Positions 25,747 through 33,558 of a stretch of 37,678 bases of DNA are shown in pieces. The stretch is from positions 1-37,678 of the forward strand of contig BEIG01000024.1 in NCBI GenBank assembly GCA_002898795.1. Direction: 5' to 3'. A program made the translations under genes and the position numbers. Under the pieces are notes generated by a model that had not been told where the DNA came from, searched no databases, and saw only the letters and a program-made list of their open reading frames with translations. Source of the DNA: a bacterium HR30. GTDB taxonomy: Bacteria; Desulfobacterota; Binatia; HRBIN30. Every line of letters starts with the position of its first letter. The first letter of the stretch is position 1.

Positions 25747-28395
25747 ATGCAACGGTCGCATCCCACCGCCAAGGCGAACTCCGGCCACCATGCCACAGGA
25801 GCGAATCTGTGCTTCCTCGTCAGTCACACACACTGGGACCGCGAATGGTATCGCACCTTCCAGGAATTTCGTGCGCGGCTAGTGGACGCTCTGGACTCCC
25901 TTTTGATCCTTCTCCATAACGACCCCGGCTATCGGTTTGTTCTGGACGGGCAGAGCATCATCGTGGCCGACTATCTCGCGGTGCGACCCACGCACGCCGC
26001 GGCAATCCGGAGGTACAGTCGTCAAGGCCGTCTTGCCCTCGGCCCGTGGTACGTACAGCCCGACTCGTTTTTACCAGTGGGAGAAACGCAGATTCGGAAT
26101 CTGCTTTTTGGTATCCGGCACGCACGCCGCTATGGCAAGCCGTCGCGGGTTGCGTATACGCCAGATTCTTTCGGTCACCCAGCGCAGTTCCCGCAAATTT
26201 TTGCCGGCTTTGGGTTGAAGCTTTTTGTGTATTGGCGAGGCAACGGTGACGAAATTGACACGTTACCGTCGACCTTCCGTTGGGTTGCACCCGATGGGAG
26301 TAGCATCGTTGCTCACCACCTGAGCCAAGGTTACTTCAACGCGGCCGGCCTGCCCGCCGACCCAGTCAGAGCCGCAGAGATTCTTGCTCCCATGGTCCGC
26401 GAACTTCGGCGGCGAGACCCTAGTTCACCAGCGTTGCTCATGAACGGCATCGATCACGCGTTTCCGCAGGCACATACCCAGGCAGTCGCCGATGCCCTTT
26501 CCACTGCGATTGGGGCGAAGGTCATTCGCGGCACTTTGGACGACTTTGCAGCCGCCATCGATGAGCCTCGCGCCTCGTACCAAGGTGAGTTCCGAGGGGC
26601 CCGTGTGGCCAATCTGCTGCCCGGCGTTTGGTCTAGCCGGATGCATCTCAAAGCTGCAAACCGCCGCTGCGAATCGCTGTTGATTCACTGGGCGGAACCG
26701 TGGGCGGCCCTGGCGCTTGCCCTTACCGGCGAGGACGAACGAGCCGCGCTGGAGTTGGCCTGGTCGGCCCTGCTGGAGAACCAAGCTCACGACTCCATCG
26801 GGGGATGCTCGCAAGACGCAGTTCACGAACAGATGCTCGATCGCTTCGACCGCGTTCGTGAGTTAGCGCAAGAAACCACGCGGAGAATTCTCGAGCGCCT
26901 CGCCGGCCTCGGAGACCACCGAGAAACGCCGTGGGGGGAACCGTGGTTCGTTTACGTCTTCAATCCTTGTCCATTTACTCGGACCGACGTGGTGCGCCTC
27001 CCCCTCGATCCCTATCCCTGGTTTGGTTTCGAAGGAGACGAAGCCAGAACCCTGGCCTTGCACCCGTGGATCACCGCAACCGTCACGTCATGCGGCTTTA
27101 CCGTGGACGGAGTGCCAGCACGCATTGTCGCCGACAGCGAGGCCCCTCGCATCCGCTTGCAGTTCCAGCAACCGCCGCGAGCCATTGAATTTGTTGCCCG
27201 CGACGTACCTGCGTTTGGGTGCGTGCGCTTCGTGCTGCGAACGCAAGAGCACGCTGTGGAGGACGTTGTCGATGATGGCTGGGAAATCAGCAACGAATTT
27301 TTGCGGGTGAAGGCAAACCCATCTGGCACCTTTGACCTGGATGTTCTCTCCGCCAACGTGCGTTATTGCGGGCTAGGAGATTGGGAGGATTGTGGAGACC
27401 GGGGTGACACGTACGATTTCGATCCCGTCCCCGGCTCAGCCTCCCTTCACAGCGTTCACTTCCGCCGGGCTCGCCACCCCAGCGGCATCCAGACACTTCG
27501 GATCGAACGGTTGCTTCGCGTGCCTCGTATGCTGGCCCCTTCGCGCGAGGAGCGCAGCCAAGAGACGGTGCTGCTACCCCTGGCCTTGGAGCTGCGGGTT
27601 GCACCGGGGCTGGACCGGCTCTTGGTCGACGTCGAAGTGGACAACACAGCCTGCGACCACCGGCTCAGGCTCTTGTTTCCAACGGGTAAGCCAACCGAGA
27701 AGTTTGTCGCGGCAACGACGTTTGACATCGCTCTCCGAGTGACGGCGGTCGAAGAGCGTCCGCATTGGGTCCACCCCGCACCTCGGACTTTTCCGCATCA
27801 AGGATTCATCAGCGCGAATGGCCTTACGCTAACGGCTCCAGAGCTTCCCGAGGCGGAAGTCACGCCCGACGGGACGATTGCCCTCACCTTGTTGCGTTCC
27901 GTTGGCTGGCTCGCCTTACCGGGCCTGCGGACACGTCCCCAGTTGGCGGGACCAACCATTGCCACGCCCCAAGCGCAGTGCCTCGGACTGTTTCGCACCC
28001 GGCTTGCCTTGAGCTACGGGCTGGATCCACAGACGGTTGCAGAGGTCAGCGCAGGGTTGTGGCCGATTGTCGGTGGGGATCAGCCGATCCTGCAACCACG
28101 GCAGTCGCTCCTCACCATCGAGCCGAGAGATGTTCTCCTCAGTGCGCTGCTTCCAGCACCGCGCGGCCGACGGCTGTGGCTTCGCCTGCTCAACCCGCGG
28201 GAATACCCGGTAGAAGCCTCTGTCCGGTTTGGGTTTGCCGTTGCCAACGTGCGAAGTGTGCGACTCGATGGCAGTGCAATACGCCAGCCATTCGAGTTCC
28301 AGCAGGGGGTGTTGCGCTGCGTCGTCGAACCGCATCGACTGCGTTCTTTCAGCATCGAGCTTCCAGCTCGGGCCCAAGAAAGGCGCAAACCCTGA
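25747..28395 (+). CDS. Glycoside hydrolase family 38 alpha-mannosidase
   Basis: This 882-residue GH38 enzyme is a retaining, metal-dependent alpha-mannosidase. The N-terminal catalytic (alpha/beta) domain starts with SHTHWDREWY, whose His29-x-Asp31 are the expected zinc ligands. TPDSFGHPAQFPQI contains the nucleophile Asp140. A helical mid-domain follows (ENQAHDSIGGCSQDAVHEQM), then beta-sandwich C-terminal domains. The motif spelling resembles mannosylglycerate hydrolase (MngB) and related cytoplasmic GH38 enzymes, and no signal peptide is present. I chose the ATG at 25747, only 2 bp after the M16 stop; a TTG at 25708 would overlap it. Its natural substrate may be mannosylglycerate or oligomannose; this cannot be decided here. 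Confidence 0.92.
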   Translation: MQRSHPTAKANSGHHATGANLCFLVSHTHWDREWYRTFQEFRARLVDALDSLLILLHNDPGYRFVLDGQSIIVADYLAVRPTHAAAIRRYSRQGRLALGPWYVQPDSFLPVGETQIRNLLFGIRHARRYGKPSRVAYTPDSFGHPAQFPQIFAGFGLKLFVYWRGNGDEIDTLPSTFRWVAPDGSSIVAHHLSQGYFNAAGLPADPVRAAEILAPMVRELRRRDPSSPALLMNGIDHAFPQAHTQAVADALSTAIGAKVIRGTLDDFAAAIDEPRASYQGEFRGARVANLLPGVWSSRMHLKAANRRCESLLIHWAEPWAALALALTGEDERAALELAWSALLENQAHDSIGGCSQDAVHEQMLDRFDRVRELAQETTRRILERLAGLGDHRETPWGEPWFVYVFNPCPFTRTDVVRLPLDPYPWFGFEGDEARTLALHPWITATVTSCGFTVDGVPARIVADSEAPRIRLQFQQPPRAIEFVARDVPAFGCVRFVLRTQEHAVEDVVDDGWEISNEFLRVKANPSGTFDLDVLSANVRYCGLGDWEDCGDRGDTYDFDPVPGSASLHSVHFRRARHPSGIQTLRIERLLRVPRMLAPSREERSQETVLLPLALELRVAPGLDRLLVDVEVDNTACDHRLRLLFPTGKPTEKFVAATTFDIALRVTAVEERPHWVHPAPRTFPHQGFISANGLTLTAPELPEAEVTPDGTIALTLLRSVGWLALPGLRTRPQLAGPTIATPQAQCLGLFRTRLALSYGLDPQTVAEVSAGLWPIVGGDQPILQPRQSLLTIEPRDVLLSALLPAPRGRRLWLRLLNPREYPVEASVRFGFAVANVRSVRLDGSAIRQPFEFQQGVLRCVVEPHRLRSFSIELPARAQERRKP

Positions 28396-28414
28396 GGCGG
28401 AAACGAGCGTTGTC

Positions 28415-29395
28415 TCAGGTTGTTACGCGTGGAAGGATCGACGTCACACGTAGCGCCGATGGCACCACTTCTATGGTTACGTCGGTCGTGCCGGGCTGTT
28501 CACCATCCATCTCGAACAACAACGGCTGGGCACTGGATATGTCTACCCGCTTCCCGCGGGCGTGGGAAAGCGCTGGATGATTCAAGTGTCGCCCCCGGAA
28601 CACTCGCGGCAATAACGAGAACAACAAGTGCAGGCGAGACACCTGCCGGAGCACCAGAACCTCCAACCAGCCATCGCTGGGGTCTGCCATGGGTGCCATG
28701 CGCATTCCTCCGGCATGAAAACGCCCGTTAGCTATCAACACCATTTCTGTGGGTCCGCAACTTATGGCGTGCCCGTCTACGACGACTTCCGTTGCCACGC
28801 ACCGAAACGACCAGAGAGCGCGCACGGCCCCGGCTACGTACGTCCAAAGCCCCCCGAGCAGCTTACGAGAGCGGTTCACGGCTGCGGCCGCCGCAGCACC
28901 CAAACCTACGTCCGCTGCGTTGAAGAAGTATCGGGTGGCGCGCCGTCCGCCTTGGCTGAACGATGCGTAGCCAGCATCGATGGATCGCACGCTGCCATTT
29001 GTCAAAGCCTCGAAAGCATCTCCCACCGTGCTGATTCCCACACTCCGTGCGAAGTCGTGGCCTGTGCCCGAGGGGATTACCGAGAGCACCGCATCCCTCG
29101 CCACGGGCTGTCCATCACAAAAAAAACCGTTGGCCACCTCGTTCACCGTTCCGTCACCCCCCACAGCGACTACATGCCGCACACCCTGGCGGAGCCATTC
29201 CTGAACCTTCAGCGTTGCGACGCCTGGCCCGTCGGTAAAATGCGCGTTCAGCCGGAAACCGCGTGCCTGTAACTCGGCAGCGAGAGCCGGCCAACGACGC
29301 CGCGTTTTTCCAGCCCCAGCTACCGGGTTCACCAGAACAAACAGCTCCTCCCCAACCGTCTCCGTACCGTGCAGTACTGCTCCCTTTTTCGTCAT
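28415..29395 (-). CDS. Diacylglycerol-kinase-like lipid kinase
   Basis: This 326-residue protein belongs to the DagK/YegS/sphingosine-kinase catalytic fold, which phosphorylates lipid hydroxyls with ATP. NPVAGAGK (23-30) and the signature GGDGTVNEV (79-87) form the nucleotide site, and PSGTGHDFA (108-116) is the second family motif. The C-terminal beta-rich domain includes the late segment EMDGEQPG, close to the usual xDGE motif. I took the ATG at 29395, with AAGG nearby upstream; the frame is open to 29476, which would place the start in the promoter region. It diverges from the XRE-cupin regulator across 109 bp. Lipid specificity (diacylglycerol, phosphatidylglycerol or other) cannot be told. 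Confidence 0.9.
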   Translation of the reverse strand: MTKKGAVLHGTETVGEELFVLVNPVAGAGKTRRRWPALAAELQARGFRLNAHFTDGPGVATLKVQEWLRQGVRHVVAVGGDGTVNEVANGFFCDGQPVARDAVLSVIPSGTGHDFARSVGISTVGDAFEALTNGSVRSIDAGYASFSQGGRRATRYFFNAADVGLGAAAAAAVNRSRKLLGGLWTYVAGAVRALWSFRCVATEVVVDGHAISCGPTEMVLIANGRFHAGGMRMAPMADPSDGWLEVLVLRQVSRLHLLFSLLPRVFRGRHLNHPALSHARGKRVDISSAQPLLFEMDGEQPGTTDVTIEVVPSALRVTSILPRVTT

Positions 29396-29457
29396 TTTCG
29401 CAGCCTTGTACTGAACCCGCCCTACGCTTTCCACTCGGCAAGTTCGCGCTGATTGCC

Positions 29458-29496
29458 TGTTGCCTATTGACAACAATGTTGCCTATAGGGCATAAG
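29458..29496. promoter_or_regulatory. Divergent promoter/operator region: direct repeats, palindromes and a -35/-10 pair
   Basis: Two direct copies of TGTTGCCTAT occur at 29458-29467 and 29477-29486, a 19 bp period. The second copy overlaps the palindrome CAACA-A-TGTTG (29471-29481), which is followed at once by CCTATAGG (29482-29489). TTGACA at 29467-29472 with CATAAG at 29491-29496 gives an 18 bp spacer plus-strand promoter candidate. This would place transcription start within a few bases of the regulator ATG at 29505. Autoregulation by the XRE-cupin protein is an inference. Confidence 0.4.
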
Positions 29497-29504
29497 CGGT
29501 AGCG

Positions 29505-30113
29505 ATGAACCAGAAAGCGTTGAAGCGATTGCGGGAGGAGCGGCTGCGGACATCGCTGCGCCAAGCAGCGGAGAAGTTCCGCCGCGCGAGAGAAGAGGCT
29601 GGTCTCACCCTGCGGGAGCTCGGTGAGAGGGCAGGGCTCGCCCCAAGTACGATCCTAAAAATTGAGAACAGCAAGCTCGTCCCGTCTTTGGCCGTGTGTA
29701 TTCGGCTCGCCGAGGCGCTCGGTCGACCGGTCAGTTATTTCGCCGAGGGGGACGAGCCTCCTTCCGACCTCCGTTTCACTCCAGTGGGAAGCGCACGGAT
29801 TAGCGAACTCCGCTCAGCGCCCATCCGCATCGAACATATCGCGGAACGACTGGTACACCCGCGGATGGAGGGATACCTGCTGCGCCTCGGCCCCGGCGCC
29901 AAAAGCGGGAGCGAGGTGCCGATCTCTTACAGTGGGGAAGAGATCGTGATCGGGGTCAAGGGCAGAGTCCGTTTCGAGATCCGTGGACAGGAGTACATCC
30001 TGGGCCCGGGCGACGTGCTGCATTTCAAGGGAGACATTCCCCACTTTTGGGAAAATGCGTCAGCCGGGGAGTCGCAAATCTACATGATTTGCGCCTTTTC
30101 GTACGAGCGGTAA
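29505..30113 (+). CDS. XRE-family transcriptional regulator with cupin sensor domain
   Basis: This 202-residue regulator has an XRE/Cro helix-turn-helix at about 22-78 (FRRAREEAGLTLRELGERAGLAPSTILKIENSKLVPSL) and a C-terminal cupin_2 barrel at about 125-197 (GAKSGSEV, then GRVRFEIRGQEYILGPGDVLHFKGDIPHFWEN). The family (PuuR-like) commonly represses catabolic genes and binds the pathway substrate or an intermediate in the cupin. No Shine-Dalgarno sequence is evident before the ATG at 29505, and the likely promoter is very close, so the mRNA may be leaderless. It ends 5 bp before the first acyl-CoA dehydrogenase gene, making it the probable local regulator of the cluster. Confidence 0.93.
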   Translation: MNQKALKRLREERLRTSLRQAAEKFRRAREEAGLTLRELGERAGLAPSTILKIENSKLVPSLAVCIRLAEALGRPVSYFAEGDEPPSDLRFTPVGSARISELRSAPIRIEHIAERLVHPRMEGYLLRLGPGAKSGSEVPISYSGEEIVIGVKGRVRFEIRGQEYILGPGDVLHFKGDIPHFWENASAGESQIYMICAFSYER

Positions 30114-30118
30114 CGCGT

Positions 30119-31219
30119 ATGTTCCAGTTTAGCTTCGACCCAGAGGATCAACTCGTTCAGGAAACGGCAAGCGCCTTTGCCCGGGAAATCTTACGGCCAG
30201 CCTCGCGGACGCATGAACGCAACGGCGTCCCCGTGGAGCTGTTTCGGCAGTACCAAGAATTGGGTTTTGCCAGCATGGAGCTTTCACCGTCCTTGGAGGG
30301 CTCCGGTCAGGGGCTGCTCGCCAAGGTCGTCGTTCTCGAAGAACTCGCCTGGGGCGACCCCGGTGCGACCCTGGCCCTAGAAAATCTTTCTTGGCTGCAG
30401 CCCGCACTGGCAACGATGCCCGAGCAACAGGCTCGAGCCATCGTTGCTGAGTTTCAGGCCCAGCCCCACACCAGGGTCGCCTTTGCCGATGGAAGAGATC
30501 TGGGCATGGAAATCCAAGCTGGTCGCGTAAGCGGGCACCTACCATTCGTTCCGGCTCATCGACCGGCATGGTTACTTCTCCGTACCGCAACTGGCCTCTT
30601 GCTCGTAAAAGGGGAGGACGTCGAGACCGAACCGGTTCCCGGCGCCGGCGTAGAAGCCGCGGGTGGTGCCAAAGTCACGCTTCATGGCGCCCACCCCTAT
30701 TGGGGAACCGCGGATTCGACGGAAACAGAACGCCTTTGGTCGCGAACGAGAATTGCCTTAGCCGCCCTGTTCGTTGGCGTGGCACGGGCCGCTCACGAGT
30801 ACGCAGTGGAATACACCCGGACACGCAACGTTTTTGGGCGCCCGATTGCACAGCACCAAGGCCCCGCATTCTTGCTCGCGGACATGCGTACGGCCATTGA
30901 AGCAGCGCGCCTTGCCACGTGGTATGCGGCAAAAGCATACGACTCGGGCGCTAGCGATGCGCCCCGTTGGGCAGCACACGCCTTTTTGGAAGGGACGGAG
31001 TGTGCCCTGGCGTGTACTCGCGACGCCGTACAGTTGCTCGGTGGGCACGGGTTTTTGCGCGATCATCTGGTGGAAAAATGGATGCGCGATGCCCGCGTGC
31101 TCACCCTTCTTTGCGGTGGACGTGACAGTGCCAGTGAAGACTTGCTTCGCTGGAAAGACGGCGAGTTGCAGCTCGTCTCGGCAAACCCCGAGGCGGAAAG
31201 AAAGGAGGCTCAAACATGA
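30119..31219 (+). CDS. Acyl-CoA dehydrogenase homologue lacking catalytic Glu (probable heteromer subunit alpha)
   Basis: This 366-residue acyl-CoA dehydrogenase homologue has the all-helical N-domain (DPEDQLVQETASAFAREILRP) and the C-terminal helical bundle. In the middle domain the TEPxAGSD FAD/substrate motif is absent; the aligned stretch reads VAFADGRDLGME. The C-domain keeps RTRNVFGRPIAQHQ (the RxxFG and Gln motif) and LLGGHGFLRD (GGxG), residues that contact the FAD of the partner subunit in this family. The EGTxxIQ loop with the catalytic Glu reads CGGRDSAS, with Cys at the Glu position. It is therefore unlikely to be an active homomer. The ATG is 5 bp after the regulator. The stop overlaps the next gene by ATGA. 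Confidence 0.9.
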   Translation: MFQFSFDPEDQLVQETASAFAREILRPASRTHERNGVPVELFRQYQELGFASMELSPSLEGSGQGLLAKVVVLEELAWGDPGATLALENLSWLQPALATMPEQQARAIVAEFQAQPHTRVAFADGRDLGMEIQAGRVSGHLPFVPAHRPAWLLLRTATGLLLVKGEDVETEPVPGAGVEAAGGAKVTLHGAHPYWGTADSTETERLWSRTRIALAALFVGVARAAHEYAVEYTRTRNVFGRPIAQHQGPAFLLADMRTAIEAARLATWYAAKAYDSGASDAPRWAAHAFLEGTECALACTRDAVQLLGGHGFLRDHLVEKWMRDARVLTLLCGGRDSASEDLLRWKDGELQLVSANPEAERKEAQT

Positions 31220-32295
31220 AATTTGGAATGCTGCACCTCTTGGAAAACCCGATGGGAAAAACGGAGTACCAGGTGGTGCACGAGCAAATGGAAATTCTCC
31301 AGGCCGCGGAAGCACTCGGATTCGATTCCGTATGGCCCGCCGAACATCACTTTTCGGAGTACGGGTATTGCGTCTCCACGGCACTCATGCTGGCGGCTTT
31401 GGTACCCGTCACACGGCGCATCCGGCTGGGCACGGGTATCGTGATCTTGCCGTTTCACAACCCCGTACGCGTGGCGGAAGAATTCGCGCTGCTCGACCTG
31501 ATGAGCGACGGCCGCGTCGACTTCGGGGTTGGCCGAGGGTACCAACCGCATGAGTTCCGGGGGTATGGCATCGATCAGTCGCAGTCGCGATCGATGTTCT
31601 CCGAATCGCTGGAAATTATTCTCCAAGCGTGGACCCAGGACCGTGTAACGTTTGAAGGGCGGCATTACCAAATCCACGACTTGCCGGTGCGGCCAAAGCC
31701 GCTCCAGAAACCCCATCCTCCAGTGTGGATGGCAGCCCTTAGCCCTGAAAGCTTTCTCACCGCAGGGCAAAAGGGTTTCAACCTGCTCTGCGCCCCAGTT
31801 TTCGGCTTTGGAGGTCGCTCTGGTGTAGAAAATCTCGCTGCTTACCGTGAGGCACTTCGCTCACACGGTCACGACAGCGCTCACAAAGAGGTCGCTGCTT
31901 TGGTGATGGTTTACGTCGCGGACACCGCGGAAGAAGCCGCGCGTGATTTTGCCGATCCCGTCATCTGGTACTACCGCACCTTCGCCAAGTACATCGCACC
32001 ACCCCCCGGCGAGCAGCCCATCAAGACCTACGAGCCCTATGTCGGCGTGCGCGACATGGCCGCTCAAGTGACCTGGGAACAGCTTCAAATGGCGGGTGCG
32101 GTCGTGTGCGGATCCCCTGTGGAATGCGTAGAGCGCATTCGACAGCTTCATGACCTCTTCGGCTTCACCACCTTGCTTTGTTGGACACGGCTCGGCGGAC
32201 TCGATCACCGCAAGGTCATTCGCAGCATGGAGCTCATGCAACGATACGTGATTCCCGAATTGCGTAACCTCCAACCTCAGAGAGCCGTTGCCTGA
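31216..32295 (+). CDS. LLM-class flavin-dependent monooxygenase, LuxA-like
   Basis: This 359-residue TIM-barrel protein belongs to the bacterial luciferase superfamily. It shows a close LuxA-like motif set: the AEHHFSEYG catalytic-His region, HNPVRVAEEFALLDLMSDGRVDFGVGRG (LuxA has a similar HPVRQ...LLDQMSKGRFNFG...RG) and FRGYGIDQSQSR. Such proteins bind reduced FMN (or F420 in some clades) and react with oxygen or act as oxidoreductases. The reactive Cys of LuxA at the VRG loop is Gly here. It is embedded between the two acyl-CoA dehydrogenase genes with an ATGA overlap on the 5' side, suggesting a shared substrate. The aldehyde or acyl substrate and light emission are not predictable; no luxB/C/D/E are present. 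Confidence 0.92.
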   Translation: MKFGMLHLLENPMGKTEYQVVHEQMEILQAAEALGFDSVWPAEHHFSEYGYCVSTALMLAALVPVTRRIRLGTGIVILPFHNPVRVAEEFALLDLMSDGRVDFGVGRGYQPHEFRGYGIDQSQSRSMFSESLEIILQAWTQDRVTFEGRHYQIHDLPVRPKPLQKPHPPVWMAALSPESFLTAGQKGFNLLCAPVFGFGGRSGVENLAAYREALRSHGHDSAHKEVAALVMVYVADTAEEAARDFADPVIWYYRTFAKYIAPPPGEQPIKTYEPYVGVRDMAAQVTWEQLQMAGAVVCGSPVECVERIRQLHDLFGFTTLLCWTRLGGLDHRKVIRSMELMQRYVIPELRNLQPQRAVA

Positions 32296-32314
32296 CCGCA
32301 ATCGACTGACTGCC

Positions 32315-33505
32315 ATGGTTCACTTCGAGATCGACCCGGAAACCACTCGGCTGCTCGAGATGGTGCGTTGGCTGGGCCGCGAATATATGCGCCCCCTCGG
32401 TATCGAAGCCGATCGCAAACACCAGCCAATTCCAGCGGACCATCCCTTCTACAAACAAGTTTGGGACTTGGGCATTGGTCGCCGCGGCTGGGGAGAGGAG
32501 CAGGGCAGCTCCGAGGGACCGCACCGGGCGGCCAGGCGCGGTGTCGTGCTTGCCGAAGAAATGGCATACTGGGACCGTGGCGTAGCCGTATCGTTGCCAG
32601 GCCCTGGGCTGGGTGCGCCGCCGATTCTGCTGCTGGGAACGCCGGAACAAAAACAAAGATTTTTCTCTGTCTTCAACGATCCGGAGCGGCCACACTGGGG
32701 CGCCTTTGCCATGACGGAGCCTGGAGCTGGCTCGGACGTCGCAGCCATTCGCACCCGTGCCCGACGCGAAGGCGACTACTGGGTGCTCACAGGGGAAAAA
32801 ATGTTTTGCTCCAATGGTGCACGCGCGGACTGGGTCGTCGTTTGGGCAACGATAGATCCCGCCCTCGGCCGAGAAGGACATCGCGCCTTTGTGGTCGAGC
32901 GGGGTACACCGGGCTTTCGGGTAGAACGGATCGAAGACAAAATGGGCCTCGTCGCCTACGAAAGTGCCGCCCTCGTCTTCGAAGACTGCCGCGTACCGGC
33001 AGCCAACCTCCTCGGCGGAGAAGAGGCATACCGGGAGCGTGCTGGGTTCAAAGGAGCCATGCAAAGTTTCAATGCCACACGCCCGATGGTGGCTGCGATG
33101 GCCATCGGTATCGCCCGAGCAGCGTTGGACCGCGCTACCGAATTCGTTCGCACCGCATACAGGCAAATGGCTCCGACTGCCCGCTACCGCCGCATCTTGG
33201 ATAAGCTCCTCTGGATGGAACGGAAAATTGCCTGTGGTCGTTGGCTTTGTTGGCGCGCAGCGTATCTGGCCGACATGCAACAGCCGAACATCACCGAAGC
33301 ATCGATGGCCAAGGCGTACTGCCCGCAAATTGCTCAAGAAGCCACGAGCCTGGCGATGGAAGTTTTGTCGGACCTGGGTGCAACCAAAGATGCGCTGGTC
33401 GAAAAATGGTTCCGCGACGTAAAGGCCATGGACATTGTCGAAGGCACCGGTCAGATCCAACGACGGATTATCGCACGGCAGTTAACGGGCCTTGCCGAAG
33501 TCTGA
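32315..33505 (+). CDS. Acyl-CoA dehydrogenase with catalytic Glu but degenerate C-terminal FAD motifs (probable subunit beta)
   Basis: This 396-residue acyl-CoA dehydrogenase carries AMTEPGAGSD for FAD/substrate contact, LTGEKMFCSNG in the middle domain, and VEGTGQIQRRI with the catalytic Glu near the C-terminus. In contrast, the RxxFG...Q segment expected after the ALDRATEFVR helix reads TAYRQMAPTARYRR, and the GGxG loop reads SDLGATKD. These are exactly the motifs retained in the other dehydrogenase gene at 30119-31219, so the two proteins probably complete one active site together. I used the ATG at 32315, 19 bp after the monooxygenase stop; TTG at 32288 would overlap it. Acyl specificity is unknown. 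Confidence 0.92.
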   Translation: MVHFEIDPETTRLLEMVRWLGREYMRPLGIEADRKHQPIPADHPFYKQVWDLGIGRRGWGEEQGSSEGPHRAARRGVVLAEEMAYWDRGVAVSLPGPGLGAPPILLLGTPEQKQRFFSVFNDPERPHWGAFAMTEPGAGSDVAAIRTRARREGDYWVLTGEKMFCSNGARADWVVVWATIDPALGREGHRAFVVERGTPGFRVERIEDKMGLVAYESAALVFEDCRVPAANLLGGEEAYRERAGFKGAMQSFNATRPMVAAMAIGIARAALDRATEFVRTAYRQMAPTARYRRILDKLLWMERKIACGRWLCWRAAYLADMQQPNITEASMAKAYCPQIAQEATSLAMEVLSDLGATKDALVEKWFRDVKAMDIVEGTGQIQRRIIARQLTGLAEV

Positions 33506-33558
33506 CGACCAGGGTCAAACGATGAATCTTCCAGTCCCTCAGCAAGCGGAGTGACACC

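Noticed and set aside
29467-29489. TTGACA with TATAGG as a promoter for the XRE-cupin gene
   Set aside because: The spacer is only 11 bp, too short for sigma-70; the CATAAG alternative with 18 bp is better.
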